Part shown: piece after piece, positions 14,535 through 23,435 of the stretch
Layout: every line of letters begins with the position of its first letter
Numbering within the stretch: position 1 is the stretch's first letter
From: Algiphilus sp.
Lineage (GTDB): Bacteria; Pseudomonadota; Gammaproteobacteria; Nevskiales; Nevskiaceae
Direction of reading: 5' to 3'
DNA length: 32,602 nt
Assembly (NCBI RefSeq): GCF_023145115.1
Contig: NZ_JAGLEJ010000023.1
Location: 1 to 32,602, forward strand
Notes under the pieces: model-generated
Seen by the model: only the letters and a program-made list of their open reading frames with translations
Database searches by the model: none
Told to the model about the DNA's origin: nothing
Program-made: the position numbers and the translations under genes

Positions 14535-16535
14535 ATGGACCGGCTGCAACCGCTGCTCGACTGGATCGCCCTGCACCCGGGGTGGGCGATCGCGCTGCTG
14601 GCGATCACCAGTTTCGTCGACGCGATGCTGCTGGTGGGCTTCCTGATGCCCAGCTACCTGCTGCTGCTGGGCGTGGGCGCGCTGATCTCGCTGGACGCGC
14701 TGGCGCTGTGGCCGTCGGTGCTGGCGGCGGCGGTGGGCGCGGCGCTGGGCGACGCCTTCAACTACTGGCTGGGCCGGCGCTACCTGGAACAGTGGAGCGC
14801 TCACCGGCGCATGGCGCGCTTCCGGCACAGCATGGCCCGCACCCGCGCCTTCTTCCAGCGGCGCGGGGTGCTGGCCCTGGTGGTAGCGCGGCTGTTCGGC
14901 CCGACCCGACCGATGGGGCCGATGATCGCCGGCGCCGCGCCCATGCCGGTACCGCGCTTCGCGCTGTGGACGGCGATCTCGTGCCTGCTGTGGGCGATGC
15001 TGTACATCCTGCCGGGCGTCGCCATCGGCGCGTCGCTGCAGCTCGCCGCCGAGGTCGCGACCCGGCTGGCGCTGCTGCTCATCGCCATCATCGTGCTGGC
15101 CGCCGGGCTGTTCTGGCTGGCCAGCGTGTTCGCGCGCATCTTCGGCTACCACGCCGAGCGCCACCTGCACGGCCTGCTGGCCTGGTCGGCGCGGCACCGG
15201 CGACTGGGCCTGCTGCCGCGCTGGCTGGCCGACCCGCGCTATCCCGAAACGCCGGCGCTGCTGCTCATCGCGCTGATGCTGCTGGCCGCCGGCTGGGCGG
15301 GTCTGGTGCTGACCTGGGGCTGGTCGCGCGATACACCGCTGGCGGTGGATGTGCTGGTCTACCGCCAGCTCTCGCTGCTGCACACGCCGTGGGGGCTGGC
15401 GATCGCGCGCTGCGTGGCGCAGCTCGCCGAGCTGCCGGTGCTGATGGCGACCGCGACCGCGATGGTGATCACGCTGCTGGCGCTGCGCCGCGGGCGCGCC
15501 GCCGCGCACGCGCTGGCGGCCTTCGCCTTCGGCGGCATCATCGCCGCCGGGCTGTCCCTGGGGCTGCGGGCGGCCGAGCCGGTCGCCTACTACGCGGGCA
15601 CCGCCTCGCGGCCGTCGAACGGCGGCGACCTGATCATGGCGTCCGTGGTCTTCGGCCTGCTGCCGGCGCTGCTGGCGCGGCACGGCGACGCCGATCGCAA
15701 TCTCGTCTACTACCGGGTCTGCGCGGTGCTGCTGGGCCTGGTCGCCGCGGCCCAGCTCTATCTCGGCCAGCAGTGGTTCTCGGTGGCGACGGGCTGCCTG
15801 GGCATCGGCATCCTGTGGATGCTGGCGCTGGGCATCGGCTACCGCCGCCACCGCATGCAGCCGGTGCCGGTGCGGCGCTTCCTGCCACCGGTGGCGCTCA
15901 GCTTCGCGGTGGCCGCGATCACGCTGTGGCCGAGCCCGCCGGCCGCGCCCGACGCGGGCCCGGAGGGCACCATCGACGCCGCATCGTGGTGGACCGACGG
16001 CTGGCGCAGCCTGCCCATGCTGCGCGACGAGGGCGGCGGTCACCTGCATCAGCCGCTGGTCGTGCAGTGGCGCGGCGAGGCCGGCGCCGTGGCGGCGGCG
16101 CTGCGCGCCGACGGCTGGACACGGGCGACGACACTGAACTGGGAGTCGGCGCTGCGCACGCTGTCGCCGAGCGCGCCCATCGAGGCACTGCCGGTGCCGC
16201 CGCAGCCGCTGAACGTGCAGTTGCCGGCGGCGATGTACCAGAAGCCCGTTCCCGACGGCGCCGCGCTGACGGTGCTGCGCCTGTGGCGCGCGCCGCTGAC
16301 GGTCGGCGACACCCCCCTCTGGCTGGGCACGCTCAGCCGGCTGGAGGCGCGCGGCGTGCTGGGCGTGCTGCGTCTGCCCTACACTGCACGCAGCGCGCTG
16401 CCGCCGGAGGCGTGGCTCGCCGGTCTGCCCGGCACGCGCATCCGCGCCATCGACCCATCCGCGATCCCGCAGACGCCGGCACCCCGGCAGGCGGGATTGC
16501 TGCTGCTGCAAACGCCCGACCCCCGGAGGCCATGA
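14535..16535 (+). CDS. DedA / PAP2-like / LssY-C-like fusion membrane protein with degenerate PAP2 site
   Basis: A 666 aa multi-domain membrane protein. Residues about 1-200 are a DedA/SNARE-associated domain with the typical GDAFNYWLGRRY and FGPTRPMGPMIAGAAPMP (undecaprenyl-phosphate or phospholipid flippase family). Residues about 235-450 keep the helix pattern of a PAP2 domain, but the catalytic motifs are changed: RPSNGGD replaces the PSGH motif (about 357-363) and LYLGQQWFSVATG replaces the SR...H...D region (about 408-420), so both active-site histidines and the Asp are gone. The C-terminal 190 residues resemble LssY-C, a soluble domain of unknown role. The last four bases overlap the ftsY start (ATGA). 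Confidence 0.85.
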   Translation: MDRLQPLLDWIALHPGWAIALLAITSFVDAMLLVGFLMPSYLLLLGVGALISLDALALWPSVLAAAVGAALGDAFNYWLGRRYLEQWSAHRRMARFRHSMARTRAFFQRRGVLALVVARLFGPTRPMGPMIAGAAPMPVPRFALWTAISCLLWAMLYILPGVAIGASLQLAAEVATRLALLLIAIIVLAAGLFWLASVFARIFGYHAERHLHGLLAWSARHRRLGLLPRWLADPRYPETPALLLIALMLLAAGWAGLVLTWGWSRDTPLAVDVLVYRQLSLLHTPWGLAIARCVAQLAELPVLMATATAMVITLLALRRGRAAAHALAAFAFGGIIAAGLSLGLRAAEPVAYYAGTASRPSNGGDLIMASVVFGLLPALLARHGDADRNLVYYRVCAVLLGLVAAAQLYLGQQWFSVATGCLGIGILWMLALGIGYRRHRMQPVPVRRFLPPVALSFAVAAITLWPSPPAAPDAGPEGTIDAASWWTDGWRSLPMLRDEGGGHLHQPLVVQWRGEAGAVAAALRADGWTRATTLNWESALRTLSPSAPIEALPVPPQPLNVQLPAAMYQKPVPDGAALTVLRLWRAPLTVGDTPLWLGTLSRLEARGVLGVLRLPYTARSALPPEAWLAGLPGTRIRAIDPSAIPQTPAPRQAGLLLLQTPDPRRP

Positions 16536-17476
16536 GTAACGAAAGCCTGATCCGGCGCATGCGCGCCCAGCTCAACCGCGGCGACTCCTGGCTGACCTAC
16601 GACCTCGGCCGGCTGTTCACCAGCGACAAGCTCGACGAGGAGGCGCTCGAGGAGATCGAGATGCGCCTGCTCGGCGCCGACGCCGGCGTCGAGGCCACGA
16701 CCTGGCTGGTCGACAAGCTGCGCGCCGATGTCCTTGCCAGCCGCGTGCGCAACGAGAAGGAGCTGCGCGACCGCCTGAGCGCGCTGATCGCCGAGTGGCT
16801 GCAGCCGGTGGCGCAGCCGCTGGAGATCCCCGACTTCATCCGCCCCTACATCCTGTTCGTGGTGGGCATCAACGGCGCCGGCAAGACCACCACCATCGGC
16901 AAGCTGGCGGCGCGCTACAAGGCGCAGGGCCGCAAGGTCATGATCGCCGCCGGCGACACCTTCCGCGCCGCCGCCACCGACCAGCTCAAGCAGTGGGCGG
17001 CACGCGTCGACGTGCCCATCGTCTCGCAGCGCGAGGGCGCCGATCCGGCCAGCGTCATCTTCGACGCGGTCACCTCGGCCGACAGCCGCGGTGCCGATCT
17101 CATCATCGCCGACACCGCCGGCCGCCTGCACACGCAGTCGCATCTGATGGACGAGCTGCGCAAGATCAAGCGCGTCATCCAGAAGCACGACCCCTACGCG
17201 CCGCACGAGAGCCTGCTCATCCTCGACGGCACGCTGGGCGGCAACGGCCTGGCGCAGGCGGTGCAGTTCCACGAAGCGCTCGGCCTCACCGGCGTGGCCG
17301 TGACCAAGCTCGACGGCACCGCGCGCGGCGGCATCCTGCTGGCGCTGGCCAAGCGGCTGGCGCTGCCGGTGCGCTACATCGGCATCGGCGAGGGAGTCGA
17401 GGACCTCATCCCCTTCGATGCCGACGCCTTCGCGCGCGCGCTGGTCGACGGCGGCATCGAGCGCGGCGGGCAGTAG
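16532..17476 (+). CDS. ftsY: Signal recognition particle receptor FtsY
   Basis: FtsY is the membrane-associated GTPase that receives SRP-bound ribosomes for insertion of inner-membrane proteins. The N domain (about 1-100) and G domain are complete: G1 GINGAGKT (112-119), DTFRAAATDQL (142-152), DTAGR (194-198) and TKLDGTARGG. At 314 aa it lacks the long acidic A domain of E. coli FtsY and begins directly at the NG core, as in many short FtsY proteins. The start overlaps the preceding stop as ATGA. Its usual partner ftsE is not next to it; the next gene is convergent. Confidence 0.95.
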   Translation: MSNESLIRRMRAQLNRGDSWLTYDLGRLFTSDKLDEEALEEIEMRLLGADAGVEATTWLVDKLRADVLASRVRNEKELRDRLSALIAEWLQPVAQPLEIPDFIRPYILFVVGINGAGKTTTIGKLAARYKAQGRKVMIAAGDTFRAAATDQLKQWAARVDVPIVSQREGADPASVIFDAVTSADSRGADLIIADTAGRLHTQSHLMDELRKIKRVIQKHDPYAPHESLLILDGTLGGNGLAQAVQFHEALGLTGVAVTKLDGTARGGILLALAKRLALPVRYIGIGEGVEDLIPFDADAFARALVDGGIERGGQ

Positions 17477-17506
17477 CGCACATAGGGGTCCGGCGGCGGG
17501 CGTCTG

Positions 17507-18616
17507 CTAGTCGCCGGCGGGATAGAGCCGGTTCTCCCGTCGCGCGACACGGCGCGGCAGCGGCATCGCCATCGCGGCTTCGCCGCCGGCGCGCACCAGC
17601 AGGTCGTCGGCGGCCGCGCGCGCGGTGTGGCTCAGGCCGTGGTAGTAGTCCAGCGGGCGCTGCGCCATCCACAGCGCGTAGGGCATGACCGCCCGCTCGC
17701 CGTGGGCCTCGCCGATGCGGAAGGCATGCGTCCCGATGGTGCGGCGGATGCGCTCGCCGGGCTGCTTCGCGATCCACTCGGATACGCGCAGCGCGGTGTC
17801 GGCGAGCACCGGGAACTGTTCGTCGAACTGCCGGCGCAGGATGGGGATCAGCGTCTCCGGTACGGCGTCGTCGGGGAGCCAGTCACCGATCGGCGGCTCG
17901 GGTTCGTTCATGCGCTCGACCCAGGCCGCGACATGGGGCGCTATGCGACGCATCAGCCGCCCGGGCGCGGGGTCGCGGTAGAGATGAGCGTAGAGCGGCG
18001 CGATCAGGCCGAAGTCGCCGATGCTCGCGCGCCCGCCGAACAGGTAGGGATGTTCGGCGAAGTGCGCGTCGAGATCGCGCAGGAATCCTTCGTACCACTG
18101 CTCGATGGCGGGGATGGTGCGCTCATCGATCCCCAGGCCGGGAAGCATGCCGGCGAAGCGGCGCGCCAGCCGACCTCCGGCGAGCCGTCGCAGCGGCGCG
18201 GGCGCGCGCGGCAGCACGACGCGACCGAACTCGGCGAACAGGAAGCGGCGGTTCTCGGCCGGGAAGTTCCAGCGATAGTGCATCGCCGGGATCAGCAGCC
18301 ACTCGTCGCCGTAGAGCTCGAGCAGCAGCGCGGCGAGGCGCTGGGCCGGCGTGTCCGGGTAGACCGGGCGCTCCGGGAAGCGCGACTCGAGGCGGTCGAT
18401 GATGTCGGTGGTGTCCTGGATGAGCTCGCCTTCGGGCGTCTCCACCACCGGGATCATCGAGACCCCGGTCCCCGGCACGATGGTCCGGCGATAGACGCTC
18501 AGCGTCGACAGCACCTCGCGGAAGGGGATGCCCTTGTAGCGCAGGTAGGCGCGCGCCTTGCCCGTGTAGAGCGAGAACTCGGTGCCGTAGAGCGTGTAGC
18601 GATCGGGGGCGGGCAT
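17507..18616 (-). CDS. Glutathione S-transferase-like protein, 369 aa
   Basis: Long GST-fold protein. The N-terminal thioredoxin-like part has YGTEFSLYTGKARAYL (catalytic-site region), the cis-Pro stretch IPVVETPEG and QDTTDIIDRLE. A helical C-terminal domain with YLFGGRASIGDFGL (GST-C N-cap pattern) follows. About 100 residues at the C-terminus extend beyond a standard GST. Function is unknown. Its ATG overlaps the stop of the acyl-CoA dehydrogenase gene (TGATG), so a shared role in acyl-CoA metabolism is possible. Confidence 0.8.
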   Translation of the reverse strand: MPAPDRYTLYGTEFSLYTGKARAYLRYKGIPFREVLSTLSVYRRTIVPGTGVSMIPVVETPEGELIQDTTDIIDRLESRFPERPVYPDTPAQRLAALLLELYGDEWLLIPAMHYRWNFPAENRRFLFAEFGRVVLPRAPAPLRRLAGGRLARRFAGMLPGLGIDERTIPAIEQWYEGFLRDLDAHFAEHPYLFGGRASIGDFGLIAPLYAHLYRDPAPGRLMRRIAPHVAAWVERMNEPEPPIGDWLPDDAVPETLIPILRRQFDEQFPVLADTALRVSEWIAKQPGERIRRTIGTHAFRIGEAHGERAVMPYALWMAQRPLDYYHGLSHTARAAADDLLVRAGGEAAMAMPLPRRVARRENRLYPAGD

Positions 18617-20403
18617 CAGAACCAGTTCTCCTGCATGGTGAGGCAAGTGTCCTCGCCGTCGGCCACCAGCGTGGCCCAGTGCCGGATGCGCGGCAGCTCG
18701 CGCCGGAAGAAGAAGCGTGCGGCCTGCCGCTTGCCGGCGTAGAAGGCTGCTTCGCCGTCGCCGGCCGGATCGGCCCGCGCCGCCAGCAGCGCCTGACGCA
18801 GCCAGACCCAGGCGATGACGACGTGCCCGAGCATGTCCAGGTAGGCGCCGGCGTTGGCGAGATAGGTCTCCGGCTCGCGCGCACGCTCGGCGGCGCGGCG
18901 TGTGGTGTCGACGACCAGCGCCACGGCATCGTCGAGCGCTCTCGCATGCGGCTGCAGGTCGTCGATCGCCGCCGCCTCGGCAGTGGTCGCGGCGATCTCG
19001 GCCAGCAGGACCTTGAGGGCGGCGCCCTCGCGCATGGTCACCTTGCGCCCCAGCAGATCGATGGCCTGGATGCCGTTGGTGCCTTCGTGGATCGGGTTCA
19101 GGCGGTTGTCGCGATAGAGCCGCTCGACCGGGTACTCGCGCGTGTAGCCATAGCCGCCGAGCACCTGGATGGCGAGCTTGTTGGCTTCCAGGCCGTACTC
19201 GGACGGCCAGGCCTTGGCAATGGGCGTGAGGATGTCGAGCAGCAGGCCGAGGCGGTCGCGCTCGCCGTCGTCTTCGGCGATCTCGCGCCGGTCGACCAGC
19301 GCCGCGCAGTACAGGCACAGCGCCAGCCCGCCCTCGACGTAGGCCTTCTGCGCCAGCAGCATCCGCCGCACGTCGGTGTGCCGGATGATGGGCACCGGCG
19401 GCGAGGCCGGATCGGCGCCGGGGGGCCGCCCCTGCGGTCGTTCGCGGGCGTACGCGAGGGCGTGCAGATAGCCGCTGTAGCCGAGTACCGAGGCGCCCAT
19501 GCCGACGCCGATGCGGGCCTCGTTCATCATGTGGAACATGCCGGCCAGGCCCTTGCCCGGCTCGCCCACCAGGTAGCCGACGCAGTCGTCCTGCTCGCCG
19601 AAGTTGAGCACGGTGTTGACCGTGCCGCGATAGCCCATCTTGTGGTTGAGGCCCGCCAGCCGGACGCCGTTGCGGGCGCCGAGGGTTCCATCGTCGCCGA
19701 CCAGGAACTTGGGCACGACGAACAGCGAGATGCCCCTGGTGCCGGCGGGCGCGCCGTCGATGCGCGCCAGCACCAGATGCACGATGTTCTCGGCCAGATC
19801 GTGCTCGCCGCCGGAGATCCACATCTTGCTGCCGCGGATGGCATGGCTGCCGTCGTCGCGCGGCACGGCACGGGTGCGGATGTCGCCGAGCGAGGATCCG
19901 GCCTGCGGCTCGGAGAGGCACATGGTCCCGAAGAAGCGGCCGGCGATCATCGGGCGCATGTAGCGCGCCTGCTGCTCGGGCGACCCGACGACGCGCAGCA
20001 GATTGGCAGCGGCGGCGGTCAGGAAGGGATACCCGGCAGTGCCGATGTTGGCCGCCGAGAAGAGCGCCGCCACCGACTGGCTGATGGTGTACGGAAGCTG
20101 CAGCCCGCCATCGGCTTCGGGAAAGGCCGCACCGAGAAAGCCGCCCTCGATGTAGCGGTCGAGTGCGGCCTTGACCTCGGGGATCAGGTGCACGCGGGTG
20201 CCGTCGAACTCGGGCTCGTGGGCGTCGAGCATGGCGGCGTGATCGGCGAAGGCTTCCACCGCCAGCGTCTCGGCGGCGTCGATGACGGCGTCGAAGGTGC
20301 TGCGGTCGTGCATCGCGAAGTGCGGGTGCGCGCACAGCGCCTCGACCTCGAGCCATTCATGCAGCAGGAAGTCGAGATCGCGCCGGCTCAACAGATGACT
20401 CAT
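18616..20403 (-). CDS. Acyl-CoA dehydrogenase, DmdC-like subfamily
   Basis: A 595 aa FAD enzyme that introduces the alpha-beta double bond in acyl-CoA thioesters. Its size, AcAD N-terminal extension and C-terminal domain match the long subfamily that includes 3-methylmercaptopropionyl-CoA dehydrogenase. FAD/substrate motifs are MCLSEPQAGSS and WISGGEHDL; the catalytic Glu is in NPIHEGTNGIQ (about residue 437). True substrate is unknown; many such proteins act on ordinary fatty acyl-CoAs. It is translated first in a two-gene unit with the GST-like protein. ATG 20403 places SRRDLDFLLHEWL, the typical start, at the N-terminus. Confidence 0.92.
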   Translation of the reverse strand: MSHLLSRRDLDFLLHEWLEVEALCAHPHFAMHDRSTFDAVIDAAETLAVEAFADHAAMLDAHEPEFDGTRVHLIPEVKAALDRYIEGGFLGAAFPEADGGLQLPYTISQSVAALFSAANIGTAGYPFLTAAAANLLRVVGSPEQQARYMRPMIAGRFFGTMCLSEPQAGSSLGDIRTRAVPRDDGSHAIRGSKMWISGGEHDLAENIVHLVLARIDGAPAGTRGISLFVVPKFLVGDDGTLGARNGVRLAGLNHKMGYRGTVNTVLNFGEQDDCVGYLVGEPGKGLAGMFHMMNEARIGVGMGASVLGYSGYLHALAYARERPQGRPPGADPASPPVPIIRHTDVRRMLLAQKAYVEGGLALCLYCAALVDRREIAEDDGERDRLGLLLDILTPIAKAWPSEYGLEANKLAIQVLGGYGYTREYPVERLYRDNRLNPIHEGTNGIQAIDLLGRKVTMREGAALKVLLAEIAATTAEAAAIDDLQPHARALDDAVALVVDTTRRAAERAREPETYLANAGAYLDMLGHVVIAWVWLRQALLAARADPAGDGEAAFYAGKRQAARFFFRRELPRIRHWATLVADGEDTCLTMQENWF

Positions 20404-20454
20404 GGCTCCCCCGGGTCGTTGTCGTCCGGGCAGTGTACCGACGGTTGCGGGGCC

Positions 20455-21537
20455 TCAGACGACCGCGTCGCGCCGCCTGCCCGACCCGCGCAGCAGCAGC
20501 ACGCCACGTCCCAGCTCGAACAGCAGCCAGCCCGCGACCAGCCCGATCAGCGGGGCGCCGAGACGGCGCAGCGCATCGGACAGCAGCGCTCCGGCGTTGC
20601 CCTTGTAGATTCCCTTGGTCAGCCCGATCAGCGGGTGCGGCCTGGCGAGCACGCGCGCGTTGCGCGCCACCAGCGCGATGCCGTCCGGCCCCTTGCGGGC
20701 GGCACGGTGCAGCCAGCGGCCGGCATCGGCGCCCCCGATGCGCAGGGCGCGCAGCGCGTCGGCACCGCCGGCCCACAGCACGTAGCCGCTGCGCCGTCCG
20801 ACGCCGAAACGAGCGGCACGCGCGAGATCGCCGCGGTCGCGCACGTGGCGCAGGGTGCGCATGGCGGGGACCGTGCCACCGGCGCGCTGCAGGGTCGCGG
20901 CATCCCGCAGCATGCCCTGCACCGGCGCCGGATCGCGGCGCGTGACGGCGCGCCGCGAGGCGCGCACCAGCTGCCGTGCCAGCGTGCCGCCCAGCGCGCC
21001 GCTGCGCCGCGCCAGCTTGAGGACGGCGGTGCCGGCATCGGCGCCGGGCCATACGGTGAGGGCCAGCCCGGCTCCGGACAGGGCCACGATGACCGGGTCG
21101 ACCGGCCGTCCGCGCAGACCGTCGGCGGAGGCCATCACCAGATCGCGCACATCGCCGAACACCAGGAGATCCGCCGTGACGGCGCCGACCAGCGCGGTGG
21201 TGCTGTCACCGCGCCCGGTCCACGCGCCCTGCGCCAGCTCGCCCGCGCGGTACTGCCAGCTGGCCCGTCGCGCACGGAGCCGCTCGCGCTGCGCCAGCAG
21301 TGCCGCGCGGTCCGCACCGTCGGCCTCGTGGAGGCCGGCGTCGATGACGAGGTCGGCCTCGTCCAGGCGGCCGTCGGCCATCAGCCTTTCAGCCTCCGCG
21401 GCATGGTCGTGGTCGGGCAGTGCCGCCAGCTCGGCAACCGCGCGCGTGGCCGGCCAGTCCTGCACCAGCACGAGCAGGAGAGCGGCGGCGCAGGCGATGC
21501 GAAGCGCTGAAGCGAGGATGCGGGAGGGCAGCGGCAT
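20455..21537 (-). CDS. Membrane protein of unknown function, 360 aa
   Basis: An N-terminal hydrophobic helix (about 6-26) could be a signal anchor. It is followed by a short helical-repeat-like part (AAEAERLMADGRLDEADLVIDAGLHE), a hydrophobic glycine/alanine stretch (about 110-185), an Arg-rich soluble part, and a final hydrophobic segment (about 325-345) ending in RRR. The overall plan suggests an inner-membrane protein with two or more membrane spans. I do not recognise the family. It stands alone between the acyl-CoA dehydrogenase and sspB on the same strand. Confidence 0.65.
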   Translation of the reverse strand: MPLPSRILASALRIACAAALLLVLVQDWPATRAVAELAALPDHDHAAEAERLMADGRLDEADLVIDAGLHEADGADRAALLAQRERLRARRASWQYRAGELAQGAWTGRGDSTTALVGAVTADLLVFGDVRDLVMASADGLRGRPVDPVIVALSGAGLALTVWPGADAGTAVLKLARRSGALGGTLARQLVRASRRAVTRRDPAPVQGMLRDAATLQRAGGTVPAMRTLRHVRDRGDLARAARFGVGRRSGYVLWAGGADALRALRIGGADAGRWLHRAARKGPDGIALVARNARVLARPHPLIGLTKGIYKGNAGALLSDALRRLGAPLIGLVAGWLLFELGRGVLLLRGSGRRRDAVV

Positions 21538-21600
21538 GCGCCCAGTCTAGCCAGCCGCGCGCGGCGGTCGCCAGATGCCCCGCCCGACGGTTGCCGCGGC

Positions 21601-21990
21601 CTACTTGACGACGCGCAGGTGGGAACCGCGCGGCGGTTCCGGTTCCGGCGGGGGCGTATCGTCCGGATCGCTGTCGGATTCGACCTCGCCGAACACGATA
21701 CCCTCGCCGCTCTCGCGGCCGAAGATCGCGAGGACCGCGCCCCAGGGAACGCGGCACTGAAAGGGGCGACCGCCGAACCGGGCGGAGAAGACGATGGCGG
21801 TTCCCGTCATGTCGAGACTCGATACCGCTCTCGGCCCGACGTTCAGGGTGATGCGACCGTCCTCGACGTGCTCGCCGGGCACTTCGCAGCCCTCGTAGTC
21901 CGCGGCCACCAGCAGATGCGGGGTCTGCGCATCGTCGCAGGCCCAGTCATAGATGGCGCGGATCAGATACGGACGTCGGGATCGGGCCAT
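21601..21990 (-). CDS. sspB: ClpXP adaptor / specificity-enhancing factor SspB
   Basis: SspB tethers SsrA-tagged and other substrates to the ClpX unfoldase. The 129 aa protein begins RRPYLIRAIYDWACDDAQTPHLLV, the family's typical N-terminus, continues through a beta-rich substrate-binding domain and an acidic, flexible Pro-rich linker, and ends LRVVK, the ClpX-binding tail found in E. coli SspB. ATG 21990 gives this exact start. It lies 16 nt downstream of sspA on the same strand, the standard order. Confidence 0.93.
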   Translation of the reverse strand: MARSRRPYLIRAIYDWACDDAQTPHLLVAADYEGCEVPGEHVEDGRITLNVGPRAVSSLDMTGTAIVFSARFGGRPFQCRVPWGAVLAIFGRESGEGIVFGEVESDSDPDDTPPPEPEPPRGSHLRVVK

Positions 21991-22006
21991 GACGGCAGCG
22001 GCCTCG

Positions 22007-22672
22007 TCAGGCGGCCAGGTTCCGTTCCACCGACGAGAGGCTGCGCTGGAACGCGCCGCGCGCGAACAGGCGGTCGGCATAGGCGCGCATCCCGTCGACC
22101 GAATCCAGGGCGATGCCGAGCGACGGCAGGCGCCACATCAGCGGCGCCCATGCGGTGTCCACGACCGTCATCTCGTTGCCCATGAAGAAGCCGCGCGCCG
22201 GGAACATGCGCGCCAGGCCGATGAGCTCCTCCTCCAGGGCCTTGCGCGCCTTCTGCGCGCCCTGCCCCGAGGCAAGACCGGCCTCGGCGAGGTCGTAGAG
22301 GTGCGTCGAGATGTGGTGCTGCACCATGCGCACGCGCGCCCGCGATGCCGGCTCGACCGGCAGCAGCGGCGGATGCGGGTAGCGCTCGTCGAGATACTCC
22401 ACGACCAGGCGTGCCGGATAGAGCACCACCTCGCGGTCGGCCAGCGTCGGGAGCTCGCCGCGCGGGGACAGCGTCATCCAGTCCTCGTTGACGATGTCGC
22501 CCTTGATCCATTCGATGGCGACACCGTCGACATCCTTCTCGCACAGGATCAGGCGCGCCCAGTGGCTGCCGAGATGATCCTCGCCCGAGAACAGCAGCAA
22601 GCCGGCCCGGCGCGCGGCGAGCGCACTCGCCGGCGTGGGGCCGGTAACGCTCGCGGCGTTGCGTCCCGCCAT
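22007..22672 (-). CDS. sspA: Stringent starvation protein A
   Basis: SspA is a GST-fold protein that binds RNA polymerase and adjusts transcription in starvation and acid stress. The 221 aa protein has SGEDHLGSHWARLILCEKDV and ELPTLADREVVLY in the thioredoxin-like half. The surface loop PHPPLLPVEPASRARVR matches the polymerase-binding PHPPL-MPV loop. Its N-terminus is somewhat longer than in E. coli. It begins 1 nt after the stop of cytochrome c1, so it is probably the fourth gene of the pet operon, followed by sspB. Confidence 0.93.
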   Translation of the reverse strand: MAGRNAASVTGPTPASALAARRAGLLLFSGEDHLGSHWARLILCEKDVDGVAIEWIKGDIVNEDWMTLSPRGELPTLADREVVLYPARLVVEYLDERYPHPPLLPVEPASRARVRMVQHHISTHLYDLAEAGLASGQGAQKARKALEEELIGLARMFPARGFFMGNEMTVVDTAWAPLMWRLPSLGIALDSVDGMRAYADRLFARGAFQRSLSSVERNLAA

Positions 22673-22673
22673 G

Positions 22674-23426
22674 TCAGTGGACGTCCTTCCAGTATTCGCG
22701 CTTCATCAGGTAGGCCACGCCGAACAGCAGCAGCAGGTAGAACATGACCTTCCAGCCCAGTGCGATGCGGTCGGCCTTGCCCGGCTCGGCGGCGTAGGCG
22801 AGGAAATTGGTGAGGTCGGCCGTGAAGTCCTTGTACTCGGCGGGCGTCAGCTCGCCTTCCTCGACCAGCTCGAGGCCGTGATCGTCGCCGTGGCCGCCAC
22901 CGTGACCGCCGTCGCCGTGGCCCTCCTCCTCGCGCTTCACCACCACGCCCTGCAGCTCGGCGAGCACGTGCGGCATGGCCGCACCGGCGAGCTGGAGGTT
23001 GTTGTAGCCGGTGGACTTGCCCTCGTCGACGTAGAAGGTGTTGAGGAAGCTGTACACCCAGTCGGCGCCGCGCGAGCGGGCGGTCAGGCTGAGGTCGGGC
23101 GGCTGCTGGCCGAACCAGTCCGCGGAGGTCGCCGGCATGGCCGAATCGACGTGGTCGTTGAGCGTCGCGTCACCGAAGATAAGGTTCTCCTCGACCACGG
23201 CCTCGGGAATGCCAAGGTCGCGCGCGATGCTGCTGTAGCGCAGGTACTTCAGCCCGTGACAGCCCGAGCAGTAGTTCATGAAGTTGCGCGCGCCGCGCTG
23301 CAGCGAGGGCTCATTGGTCAGGTCGACCGAATAGCTCAGCACCGCGCCACCACCGGCGGCGTGGAGATGCGGAGCGGCGAGGAGTGCGACGAGCGTCGTC
23401 AGCAGGGAAATTGTGATTCGTTTCAT
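22674..23426 (-). CDS. petC: Cytochrome c1 of the bc1 complex
   Basis: The c-type haem subunit of ubiquinol-cytochrome c reductase. A signal peptide (about 1-23, cleavage after LHA) directs it to the periplasm. CSGCH (53-57) binds haem, M151 is in position for the sixth ligand (AAMPHV), and a C-terminal helix (about 224-240, ending LMKREYWKDVH) anchors it in the membrane. Between the Met ligand and the anchor lies an unusual insert (about 166-184) with five His among Gly and Asp. It lies 9 nt after cytochrome b. Confidence 0.95.
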   Translation of the reverse strand: MKRITISLLTTLVALLAAPHLHAAGGGAVLSYSVDLTNEPSLQRGARNFMNYCSGCHGLKYLRYSSIARDLGIPEAVVEENLIFGDATLNDHVDSAMPATSADWFGQQPPDLSLTARSRGADWVYSFLNTFYVDEGKSTGYNNLQLAGAAMPHVLAELQGVVVKREEEGHGDGGHGGGHGDDHGLELVEEGELTPAEYKDFTADLTNFLAYAAEPGKADRIALGWKVMFYLLLLFGVAYLMKREYWKDVH

Positions 23427-23435
23427 GACAGCAGC

